Origin: Pedobacter paludis
GTDB taxonomy: Bacteria; Bacteroidota; Bacteroidia; Sphingobacteriales; Sphingobacteriaceae
Assembly: GCF_003173575.1 (NCBI RefSeq)
Contig: NZ_QGNY01000009.1
Coordinates: 118,352 to 182,351 of the forward strand
Direction: 5' to 3'
DNA: 64,000 bases
Shown here one piece after another: positions 43,638-51,821 of this stretch (position 1 is the stretch's first letter; each line of letters opens with the position of its first letter). Position numbers and translations under genes: made by a program. The notes under the pieces were generated by a model. That model was not told the DNA's origin. It saw only the letters and a program-made list of their open reading frames with translations, and did no database searches.

Positions 43638-44014
43638 AATTCGGGTGTTGGTACCCAGCAACTTTCCTGTTTTCCCCACCATTTGTATCGGTTTTTTGCA
43701 ATTAGATCGTAAAACCAATCGCGAATAAATTTTGGGATAATAATAAATCCGAAAAGCAAAGGCCATAGTCCGCTTAACCTTCGGGCAACCCGCAATGCTG
43801 AAGAAGACTTTGTATAAAGCACTCCGTTTTCCAACAACAACGTAGAATTCAATTTCTCCGGATCAACATTAAATTGTGGTAAAATCTCTTTTGCATAAGC
43901 ACTCTGCAAGGCTGTAAACTTAAACAGTTTCTCTTGATCGTGTTCAATAACAAATTGAACGGATGCATTACAGAGATTGCACACGCCATCAAAGAATATT
44001 ACCGGTTGAACCAT
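43616..44014 (-). CDS. DCC-type thiol-disulfide oxidoreductase (DUF393)
   Basis: A 132-residue DUF393 protein. The defining motif is FFDGVCNLCNASVQF with Cys12 and Cys15 in a CxxC and the preceding Asp. FTALQSAYAKEILPQF, LLLENGVLYTKSSSALRVARRL and IRDWFYDLIAKNRYKWWGK follow the family pattern. Its redox partner is unknown. It is transcribed alone. Confidence 0.88.
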   Translation of the reverse strand: MVQPVIFFDGVCNLCNASVQFVIEHDQEKLFKFTALQSAYAKEILPQFNVDPEKLNSTLLLENGVLYTKSSSALRVARRLSGLWPLLFGFIIIPKFIRDWFYDLIAKNRYKWWGKQESCWVPTPELKSRFYL

Positions 44015-44144
44015 AGATAAAGTTAGGTATTAAAGCTTTAATAAAAATCAGACTTCTGTATTTTTAATATCTGAAATGAGAATTTTATTGGCAATAAAAT
44101 GAATATTCCTGTACATTAGCTCAACTTATTAAAGCGCAATAAGC

Positions 44145-44966
44145 ATGTATATTTCTATAAATAATGAGCTGTTTTTAAATGAAGAGGCCAAAATATCGGT
44201 TTCTGATTTATCCATCCAAAGAGGTTATGGCATTTTTGATTTTTTAAAAACGATTAACAACAAACCAATCTTTATTGAAAATTATTTAGATCGTTTCTAC
44301 AACTCTGCCAGGGAAATGAATTTGATGGTAGAATTGGATCGAGAACAACTTCGAAATACCATTCAAAAATTAATAGCGGAAAACAATATCCCAAATTCGG
44401 GAATCAAAATTATTTTAACAGGAGGTTATGCTGAAGATGGTTATACCATGATGAAACCTAACTTGATTATTATACAAACCCCCTTAGAAATTAAAAAAAG
44501 TTTACCCAATCAGGGCATGGCTTTGGTAAGTTACAATCATCAACGCCAAATCCCACAGGTTAAAACCATCGATTATTTACAGGCCATCCGTTTGCAGCGA
44601 TTTGTACAGGAAAACCATGCCGATGATCTTCTTTATCATAATAATGGAAAAGTAAGAGAATGCCCAAGGGCAAATTTTTTCATCGTTACCGAAAACGAGA
44701 TTATAACTGCCAAAAACGAGATTTTACATGGAATTACGCGAAGTAAAATTTTAAGCTTGGAGCTTCCGAATTATACTTTTACCGAGAGAGATTTTTCTTT
44801 GGATGAAGTATATAATGCGAAAGAGGCATTTATCAGCAGTTCTACAAAAAATGCTTTTCCGGTAAGCAAAGTGGATGGAAAATTAATTGGCGATGGGAAA
44901 AATACAATTACGGATATAATTAACCAAAAGCTTTTAACTTTAATTGAGTTAGATCAGCAAGTTTAA
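44145..44966 (+). CDS. Class IV PLP aminotransferase
   Basis: A 273-residue fold-type IV PLP enzyme related to branched-chain amino acid, D-amino acid and aminodeoxychorismate lyase enzymes. The PLP lysine is probably in VKTIDYLQAIRLQR; FFIVTENEIITAKNEILHGITRSKIL and AKEAFISSSTKNAFPVSKVDGKLIGDG are typical of the family. The start (MYISINNELFLNEEAKISVSD) and length fit. Substrate cannot be read from sequence. It could supply the PabC step for the pabB gene at 21.5 kb, but it is not next to it. Confidence 0.82.
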   Translation: MYISINNELFLNEEAKISVSDLSIQRGYGIFDFLKTINNKPIFIENYLDRFYNSAREMNLMVELDREQLRNTIQKLIAENNIPNSGIKIILTGGYAEDGYTMMKPNLIIIQTPLEIKKSLPNQGMALVSYNHQRQIPQVKTIDYLQAIRLQRFVQENHADDLLYHNNGKVRECPRANFFIVTENEIITAKNEILHGITRSKILSLELPNYTFTERDFSLDEVYNAKEAFISSSTKNAFPVSKVDGKLIGDGKNTITDIINQKLLTLIELDQQV

Positions 44967-45013
44967 GGTAAGGGTTTAGACAATAAATAGGTGCACTTAA
45001 ACCTGCCCTTTAA

Positions 45014-45094
45014 ACCGGATTGAAGCGGGCACGCATCCCGATTTTTCTTCGGGAAAGTAAAGCGGAAAGCCGGACTGATGTATCCGATGCAAAC
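45014..45094. repeat. REP-like hairpin repeat, copy B
   Basis: Contains TCCCGA (45036-45041) and TCGGGA (45049-45054) as a hairpin, then AAGCGGAAAGCCGGACT, aligned with copy A at 38367-38440. It fills much of the pyrR upstream gap (44967-45232). Confidence 0.62.
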
Positions 45095-45186
45095 CGAAAC
45101 CTGCTTTTCAAATCATTTATAAAAACAATTTTGGCCTTGTAACAGAATGATTTAACTTTGATACAATAAAACAATCTGCCCGCAAC

Positions 45187-45217
45187 TTTCCATCCTTAAA
45201 ACATTTTTATATATTTG
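45187..45217 (+). promoter_or_regulatory. pyrR-pyrB promoter
   Basis: TTTC at 45187-45190, exactly 19 bases, then TATATTTG at 45210-45217. The ATG at 45233 follows 15 bases later, and the TTG at 45215 that opens the longer frame lies inside the -7 box. The short leader leaves no room for a classical PyrR attenuator. Confidence 0.68.
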
Positions 45218-45232
45218 CCCAATCCTTCTTCA

Positions 45233-45778
45233 ATGCAAAAGAAAACACTTCTTGACGGACAAAAAATTCAGATTACAATTAAGAGGCTTTGCCATCAATT
45301 AATTGAAAACCACGACGATTTCGCGAATACCGTTTTAATTGGCATCCAGCCGAGGGGAATTTTTTTGGCCGACCGGATTCAGCAGGAGCTTCAGATTATT
45401 CTTAAGAAAAAGAAAATTTTAAAGGGAAACCTGGATATAACTTTCTTTAGAGATGATTTCCGCAGAAAAGATGGTTTGGTAACGGCCAGCAGCAATTCTA
45501 TCGATTTTATAATTGAAGGCAAGAAAGTAATCTTAATTGATGATGTACTTTGGACGGGCAGAACCATCAGAGCTGCATTAGATGCACTTTTGGCTTACGG
45601 CAGACCAGAGAAAGTTGAACTTTTGGTTTTAATTGACAGGAGATTTAGCAGACACTTACCTATCGAGCCTGATTATATTGGCCATCAGGTAGACAGCTTA
45701 AATTCGCAACAGGTAAAAGTAACTTGGGCAAGTGAGGGCGCAGAAGACAAAGTGATTTTATTATCAGAAAAACAATAA
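45233..45778 (+). CDS. pyrR: PyrR-type uracil phosphoribosyltransferase/regulator
   Basis: A 181-residue type I PRTase. The PRPP-binding motif VILIDDVLWTGRT (residues 99-111), IGIQPRGIFLADRI and DITFFRDDF are diagnostic of PyrR. In Gram-positives PyrR binds pyr mRNA leaders to attenuate the operon and has weak UPRTase activity. Here only 15 bases separate the -7 box from the ATG, so leader attenuation at this locus looks unlikely. pyrB follows after 7 bases, supporting a pyrimidine role. Confidence 0.9.
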   Translation: MQKKTLLDGQKIQITIKRLCHQLIENHDDFANTVLIGIQPRGIFLADRIQQELQIILKKKKILKGNLDITFFRDDFRRKDGLVTASSNSIDFIIEGKKVILIDDVLWTGRTIRAALDALLAYGRPEKVELLVLIDRRFSRHLPIEPDYIGHQVDSLNSQQVKVTWASEGAEDKVILLSEKQ

Positions 45779-45785
45779 ATAAAAA

Positions 45786-46715
45786 ATGGCAGCAGACAAA
45801 CTATCAACCCGACATCTTTTAGGCATTAAAGATATTAACCGGAATGATATCGAATTGATTTTCGAAACTGCAGATAATTTTAAAGAAGTAATCAATCGGC
45901 CCATTAAAAAAGTGCCTTCTCTTCGCGATATTACCATTGCCAATATCTTTTTTGAAAATTCTACCCGCACAAAACTTTCTTTCGAACTGGCAGAAAAAAG
46001 GCTTTCTGCAGATGTTGTAAACTTTGCAGCCTCATCATCATCGGTAAGTAAGGGCGAAACCTTAATAGATACCGTTAACAATATCTTATCGATGAAAGTT
46101 GATATGGTTGTTATGCGCCATCCGTATGCTGGTGCAGGTCAGTTTTTGAGCAAACATGTTAAGGCACAAATTGTAAATGCTGGCGATGGCGCACATGAAC
46201 ACCCAACCCAGGCATTATTGGATGCATTTTCTATTCGCCAGAAACTTGGTGACGTTGCAGGTAAAAAAGTGGTCATTGTTGGAGATATTTTACACTCTAG
46301 GGTTGCCATTTCCAACATTCTTTGCTTACAGCGTTTAGGCGCCGAGGTCATGGTTTGCGGACCAACTACGCTAATTCCTAAACACATCCATCAACTAGGC
46401 GTAAAGGTTGAGCACAACTTAATTAAAGCACTAAACTGGTGCGACGTGGCAAACATGCTTCGAATTCAGCTGGAGCGTCAAGACATTAAATACTTTCCAT
46501 CGCTCAGGGAATATGCAATGATGTATGGCTTAAACAAACAGATACTGGATAATCTTGATAAAGAGATCATCGTAATGCACCCAGGTCCAATTAACCGTGG
46601 CGTGGAAATCACCAGCGATGTTGCAGACAGTAAGCAATCTATTATTTTGGAGCAGGTAGAAAATGGAGTGGCCGTAAGAATGGCCGTACTTTATTTATTG
46701 GCAAGTCAAGGGTAA
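45786..46715 (+). CDS. pyrB: Aspartate carbamoyltransferase catalytic subunit
   Basis: A 309-residue PyrB, joining carbamoyl phosphate and aspartate in pyrimidine synthesis. The carbamoyl-phosphate loop is FFENSTRTKLSFE (Ser59-Thr-Arg-Thr62). Other active-site parts are GDGAHEHPTQALLDAF, VGDILHSRVAISN and MHPGPINRGVEI. Family length is normal; no pyrI regulatory subunit is adjacent. Co-transcribed with pyrR. Confidence 0.96.
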   Translation: MAADKLSTRHLLGIKDINRNDIELIFETADNFKEVINRPIKKVPSLRDITIANIFFENSTRTKLSFELAEKRLSADVVNFAASSSSVSKGETLIDTVNNILSMKVDMVVMRHPYAGAGQFLSKHVKAQIVNAGDGAHEHPTQALLDAFSIRQKLGDVAGKKVVIVGDILHSRVAISNILCLQRLGAEVMVCGPTTLIPKHIHQLGVKVEHNLIKALNWCDVANMLRIQLERQDIKYFPSLREYAMMYGLNKQILDNLDKEIIVMHPGPINRGVEITSDVADSKQSIILEQVENGVAVRMAVLYLLASQG

Positions 46716-47041
46716 AATAGTTAATTAGTCATTGGTTCAATAGTCAATGGTTTATCGCGATCAACCAAGCTTTGATAGACAATTAACCGATTTATACAAT
46801 TAAGCGCTTAACCCCAATTAACCGATTTATACAATTAAGTGCTTAACCCAATTTGAGCCAATTCTACCTATCAACTAATGACGACTGAACCAATGAACCA
46901 GTCTAATTTTCCACAATTGCCCCAATCCGAATACCAAACCAAAAATCCCGTCGTTTATTTGTGTTATTAACAGATGTTAATTACTTCTGTTGATAAGCTT
47001 TGATACTATTTATAATTTAGTACCAACCATATTTGAAACCA
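46716..47041. other. Repeat-containing intergenic region after pyrB
   Basis: A 326-base gap. It holds GTCATTGGTTCA words near 46730 that are complementary to TGAACCAATGAAC-type words near 46890, and two tandem 35-bp units between them (listed separately). No terminator with a T-run and no RNA gene was seen. Confidence 0.5.
46780..46849. repeat. Tandem duplication, 2 x 35 bp
   Basis: The unit CAATTAACCGATTTATACAA plus TTAAGCGCTTAACCC occurs at 46780-46814 and again at 46815-46849 with a single C-to-T change (AAGCGCTT to AAGTGCTT). The first copy's AAGCGCTT is a perfect palindrome. Confidence 0.9.
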
Positions 47042-50000
47042 ATGCAGAAAAAATACTTACTAATTCCGCTATTTTTAGCAGGAAGTTTTAGTACATACGC
47101 TCAGGTTAGCGCAGTGCAAAACCTCAATAAAAACTATCAAACGGGTTTAGAATTATTAGATAAAGAAAAATATACCGCTGCCTCGCAACAGTTTAAACTT
47201 GTTGAACAACAACGCTTTAAACCTTCTACACAAACCGAGAGCAATGCCGAGTTATCTTTACTAAAAGAAAATGCAAAGTTCTATGCTGCCGTGTGCGCTT
47301 TAGAGCTTACCAACAGCGATGCCGAAAGTTTATTTCAGGCATTTATTCGCGATTATCCTTTAAATCCCAATACAAAGCTTGCTTATTTTTATGTTGGCAG
47401 AACTTATTTCAACCAGAAAAACTATAAAAAAGCATTGGAGTGGTTCGAAAAAACAGATCCATCTACACTTTCAGGGAAGCAACGCAACGAATATCAATTT
47501 AAGCAAGGTTACGCTTATTTCGAATTAAAAGATTACGAAAAGGCTGAGCCTTTATTTGAGCAGGTGAAAAAAGAAAAGGGCGATTTCCAGGAAAGTGCGA
47601 CCTACTATTTTGCTTACATCAATTACCTAAACAAAGAATACAAAACGGCACTTGCAAACTTCGAAAAATTAAAGGGCTCTCCCACTTACGAAGCCAGTTA
47701 TCCGTATTATATCACATCTATGTATTACTTAGATGAGCGTTATGATGATGTGATTAGTTATGCAATCCCAGCGATGCAAAAAACCAAACAACAGTTCGAA
47801 CCGGAAATGTTAAGTTTGGTAGCGGCTTCTTATTTCGCCAAATCTGAATTTAAAAATGCAGAAAAATATTTTGCCGAATTTTATGCAAAAGATAAAAGCG
47901 ATACCAAGAACAACCTCTTTATTTACCAATATGGTTATTCGTTATTCCAAAATAAAAAATATAAAGAATCGGTTTCCGTTTTAGAAAAGCTTAACACCGA
48001 TGATGTTTACCTTCAAAATGGAATGCATACTTTAGGAAAAGCATTTATTCAGCTGGGCGATAAACCTAAAGCGCAAAGTGCATTTTTTAGAGCATCTAGA
48101 TTAACTTTTGATAAGGCCATTCAAGAAGAAGCCTGGCTAAATTATGCTAAGTTAAGTTACGAGCTAGAATTTCATCAGCAGGCTTTAGACGCCACTCAGG
48201 GTTTCTTAAAACAATTCCCAAATTCTAAAAAAACAAACGAGGCCAAAACCTTATTGGGCGAAGTTTTATTGACCACGAAAAATTATCAGGCTGCAGTAGA
48301 TATTCTGGAACCTATTCCGAATAAAACGCTAGAAGCTAGGGAAGCTTATCAAAAAGTGACCTATTTCCGCGGATTAGAGTTTTATAACGAAAGGGCCTTC
48401 CCTAACGCTTTATCCATGTTTTTACGTTCGGAAAAATTCCCTGAAGACAATGAGATAAATGCCTTGAGCACGTATTGGAAAGCAGAATCTATGTATGAGC
48501 TTCGTAAATTTGGCGAAGCTGTTAAAACATTTGAGCTTTTCCTAAAAATGCCTGATGCCGATAAAACCGGGGTTTACAATTTTGCCAATTATGCTTTGGC
48601 CTACGCCGCATTTGAAGATGAAAAATACAGTAAGGCAGCCAACTACTTTGAGAAATTTTTAGCTGGAAACGATAAAGATCAAAAAACGATAGACGATGCA
48701 ACCATCCGCTTAGCCGATTCTTATTTTGTAAATAAAAATTATGGCGATGCAATGGCGAATTATAACAAGATCATCAGTCGCAAAACCAGTGCAGAAGATT
48801 ATGCCTTGTTTCAAAAAGGGATGATTCAAGGTTTGGAAACTCAGTATGATACCAAAATTGCGACGATGCAAAGTTTGTTAAAAACATTTCCTAACTCTAA
48901 CTATGCTGATGATGCTGGTTTTGAAACCGCGTACACTTACTTTAATAAAGGCGATTTTGATAAATCTAAATCTGATTTGGTAGAACTCGTTGCTAAATAT
49001 CCAAGAAGCAGCTATGTTCCTAAAGCTTTGGTAACGATTGGCTTGGTTCAGTACAATCAAGATCAGGACGATGCGGCGTTAGAATCTTTCAAAAAGGTTA
49101 TTCGCGATTACCCAAGCGCTGATGAAGCCAAACAGGCCTTAGAATCTATCAAGAACATTTATGTGGATAAGGGTGATGCAAATGGCTTTATTGCTTACGC
49201 AGGAACCACACCACTTGGAAATTATTCTAATGCTGAGCAGGATAATATCATATTTAGCGCTGCCAATAACTTATACCTTAAAGGCGATGTAAATGGAGCG
49301 TTACAGGCCGTTAATGCATATTTCGATAAATTTCCAAAAGCAATTCATGAAAAAGAAGCAAAGTTTATTAGAGCAGAATCTTTAGTTAAACTTAAGCGCC
49401 CAGATGAAGCTGTTGCGGATTACGAGTTTATATTAAACGATTGGACAAGTGATTATACGGAGCGCTCTTTATTGAGTATTTCTCAGGTCTTCTTAGATCA
49501 GAAAAAATACAACGAGGCAATTGTATATCTAAAAAGATTAGAAACAACAACCGATTATAAAGCACATTACAGTTATGCAATCAACAGTTTATTAAAGGCA
49601 TATACTGCGCTTAATATGCCTGATGATATGTTAAAATATGCTCAGCTAACTAAAGAATCTGAAAAAGCATCTGAAGAAGAAAAAAATAGCTCGGGCTTGT
49701 ATGCAGGTAAAGCATATCTATTAAAAGGCGATACAACAACTGCTGTAAAAGAGTTTAAAAACGTTGTTGCAACCACGAAAACCATTGCAGCTGCCGAAGC
49801 AAAATACAATTTGGCTCAATTGGAATATACCAAAGGTGATTATAAAACTTCATCAAAATCGTGCTTCGATATTATTAACAACATGGCTTCTTATGATTAT
49901 TGGGTAGCTAAAGCATTCATCTTATTATCAGATAACTACATTGCGCTGAAAGACAATTTACAGGCAAAAAGCACACTTCTAAGCATTATCGATAATTATG

Positions 50001-50065
50001 ATGGTAAGGATGATATCATCCCTACTGCGAAACAAAAATTAGAAAAACTAAACCAGAAGAAGTAG
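47042..50065 (+). CDS. Large periplasmic tetratricopeptide-repeat protein
   Basis: A protein of about 1007 residues: signal peptide (MQKKYLLIPLFLAGSFSTYAQ) followed almost entirely by TPR helices, with a dozen or more units such as YTAASQQFKLVEQQRF, YFYVGRTYFNQKNYKKALEWF, YAYFELKDYEKAEPLFEQV, YTYFNKGDFDKSKSDLVEL and YNLAQLEYTKGDYKTSSK. There is no catalytic domain. It probably acts as a periplasmic or outer-membrane-associated scaffold. It starts the run barrel - HU/SPOR - ExbB - ExbD - TonB, with only 4 bases to the barrel gene. ATG 47042 is preferred over a TTG at 47033. Confidence 0.88.
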   Translation: MQKKYLLIPLFLAGSFSTYAQVSAVQNLNKNYQTGLELLDKEKYTAASQQFKLVEQQRFKPSTQTESNAELSLLKENAKFYAAVCALELTNSDAESLFQAFIRDYPLNPNTKLAYFYVGRTYFNQKNYKKALEWFEKTDPSTLSGKQRNEYQFKQGYAYFELKDYEKAEPLFEQVKKEKGDFQESATYYFAYINYLNKEYKTALANFEKLKGSPTYEASYPYYITSMYYLDERYDDVISYAIPAMQKTKQQFEPEMLSLVAASYFAKSEFKNAEKYFAEFYAKDKSDTKNNLFIYQYGYSLFQNKKYKESVSVLEKLNTDDVYLQNGMHTLGKAFIQLGDKPKAQSAFFRASRLTFDKAIQEEAWLNYAKLSYELEFHQQALDATQGFLKQFPNSKKTNEAKTLLGEVLLTTKNYQAAVDILEPIPNKTLEAREAYQKVTYFRGLEFYNERAFPNALSMFLRSEKFPEDNEINALSTYWKAESMYELRKFGEAVKTFELFLKMPDADKTGVYNFANYALAYAAFEDEKYSKAANYFEKFLAGNDKDQKTIDDATIRLADSYFVNKNYGDAMANYNKIISRKTSAEDYALFQKGMIQGLETQYDTKIATMQSLLKTFPNSNYADDAGFETAYTYFNKGDFDKSKSDLVELVAKYPRSSYVPKALVTIGLVQYNQDQDDAALESFKKVIRDYPSADEAKQALESIKNIYVDKGDANGFIAYAGTTPLGNYSNAEQDNIIFSAANNLYLKGDVNGALQAVNAYFDKFPKAIHEKEAKFIRAESLVKLKRPDEAVADYEFILNDWTSDYTERSLLSISQVFLDQKKYNEAIVYLKRLETTTDYKAHYSYAINSLLKAYTALNMPDDMLKYAQLTKESEKASEEEKNSSGLYAGKAYLLKGDTTTAVKEFKNVVATTKTIAAAEAKYNLAQLEYTKGDYKTSSKSCFDIINNMASYDYWVAKAFILLSDNYIALKDNLQAKSTLLSIIDNYDGKDDIIPTAKQKLEKLNQKK

Positions 50066-50069
50066 AATT

Positions 50070-51767
50070 ATGAAGTCGATCAAATATATATATAGTTTAC
50101 TTTTTTTCTTGACGGCCGGATTAATGACGGCGCAGGCTCAGGATAAAAAGCCTGAAGAAAAAGCTGCTGTTAACGAAGAAATTGAAGTGGTACGTCCTTA
50201 TAAGCCCATTTTGGCAGAAGCTGTAAAGCTAAGAAGAAGTCCGAATTTGGATGACGTTAAAACTTACAAAGCAAAATTAAATTATAGCCTTACCGATAGA
50301 AAATTAGAGCTTAACAGCGATATAAAAAAACTCCAGGCCCAACAACTTGTAGATGAAAAACAAACCGAACTCATTAACAATTACGTTAAAGGTGCATTTG
50401 GTTCTCAAGCTACCCTTTTAGGTGAAGCTTATTTTAACACCGGAAAAGATGAAGGTCTCCAGATTGGTGGTTATTTTAAACATTTCAGTCAAGAAGGAAA
50501 ATTAAATAAACAAAACAGCAGCAGTCAGCAACTCAGTGTTTTCGGTCGTAGCATTTTAGATGAAAATACCGTTAGTGGCCGGGTCAACTTCGAACGTAAT
50601 GGCGTTCATTTTTACGGCATTGATAACGACCGCCCCGCTTTAAACCCGAATCCAGAAAAACAAGCTTTAACCATGTTTGAAGCTGAAGGTGAATTGGTAA
50701 AAAACTTTACCGAGGATGAAGATGCTTTAAGTTATGCATTAAAAGCCGATGGATATGTTTGGAGTGATAAATTTAGTGCTAAAGAAAATTATTTCACTGT
50801 TAATGGTTATTTAAATAAACGCATCAGCTCTTTAAACTTAGGTTTGGCAGCGGCAGCAGAATTTGGAAATACCAAAGATGTTTTAACAAGTGTGGGCAAT
50901 AATTTACTGCGCTTAAATCCGTACATCCGTTTGCAGGTTAAAGGTGCAAAAATTACAGCTGGAGTTAACTTTGTTCAAGAGTTCGGCGCTTATAGCAGTT
51001 CGAGAATTTTTCCGGCTGTTACCGCAGACTTTACCTTGATTCCAGATTATTTGCAAATTTTTGGAGAAGTAAAAGGCGATGTTAATAGAAACTCTTTAAA
51101 AGGATTTACCGATGAAAATCCTTGGTTAAACAGCAATATATTAGTTAAAAACACCGTTGAAAAGTTAAGCTTTAGTGCTGGTATTAAAGGTACCGGCGGA
51201 CCCGGTTTTGGTTACAAAGCCCGTGTTTACGTTAAGCAATTTGATGATATGCCTCTTTTCGTAAACAACTACACAGATTTTAATAAATTCGATGTAATTT
51301 ATGATTTCGGGAAAACAAAGTTAACAGGCTTAGAGGGTGAAATTTCCGTTCAGGTAAGTGATGCATTAAAATGGACTGGAAAGTTAAACATTGATGATTG
51401 GAAACCTGCTCAAGAAACATACAGCTGGTTTAAACCTGGATTAAAGGTAAGCTCTAACTTCGTTTATACCTACAATAAAAAACTAAGCTTTAACGCTGGT
51501 GTAGTTATTCAAGATGATGTTAAGGCCAAAATAAATATATCGGCACCGGTTAATCCATTACAATATGTTGTTCCAAATCCTGCAATAGAATCTATCGTTA
51601 CCGTTAAAGGTTATGTTGATTTAGGCTTAGGTGCAGAATATAGAATCAATAATAAATTCTCTGTTTTTGCAAAGGCCAATAACATTTTAAACAGCAACTA
51701 CAGCAAGTATTTATTTTATCAGGTAAACGGATTTAACATTTTTGGCGGACTAACCTATTCATTTTAA
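50070..51767 (+). CDS. Outer-membrane beta-barrel protein (TonB-receptor-like, no plug)
   Basis: A 565-residue protein: signal peptide ending TAQAQD, then a conserved-looking short N-terminal region EEIEVVRPYKPILAEAVKLRR, then alternating amphipathic strands to the C-terminal aromatic GFNIFGGLTYSF, typical of an outer-membrane barrel recognised by BAM. The last 40 residues (LGLGAEYRINNKFSVFAKANNILNSNY) look like the end of a TonB-dependent receptor, but no plug domain is visible. It lies 4 bases after the TPR gene. Its ligand is unknown; a structural or docking role is inferred from context. Confidence 0.82.
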   Translation: MKSIKYIYSLLFFLTAGLMTAQAQDKKPEEKAAVNEEIEVVRPYKPILAEAVKLRRSPNLDDVKTYKAKLNYSLTDRKLELNSDIKKLQAQQLVDEKQTELINNYVKGAFGSQATLLGEAYFNTGKDEGLQIGGYFKHFSQEGKLNKQNSSSQQLSVFGRSILDENTVSGRVNFERNGVHFYGIDNDRPALNPNPEKQALTMFEAEGELVKNFTEDEDALSYALKADGYVWSDKFSAKENYFTVNGYLNKRISSLNLGLAAAAEFGNTKDVLTSVGNNLLRLNPYIRLQVKGAKITAGVNFVQEFGAYSSSRIFPAVTADFTLIPDYLQIFGEVKGDVNRNSLKGFTDENPWLNSNILVKNTVEKLSFSAGIKGTGGPGFGYKARVYVKQFDDMPLFVNNYTDFNKFDVIYDFGKTKLTGLEGEISVQVSDALKWTGKLNIDDWKPAQETYSWFKPGLKVSSNFVYTYNKKLSFNAGVVIQDDVKAKINISAPVNPLQYVVPNPAIESIVTVKGYVDLGLGAEYRINNKFSVFAKANNILNSNYSKYLFYQVNGFNIFGGLTYSF

Positions 51768-51821
51768 GCGCATTAAATTAATTATTGTGTAGGTTTAGAA
51801 AAAACGCTTAATTTTACCGGA

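Noticed and set aside
45187..45232. PyrR-dependent attenuator or riboswitch before pyrR
   Set aside because: The promoter -7 box is only 15 bases from the ATG, so no leader is available for an attenuator structure.
50070..51767. Ordinary TonB-dependent nutrient receptor (SusC-like)
   Set aside because: At 565 residues it is too short, with no plug domain and no SusD partner; only the C-terminal strands resemble such receptors.
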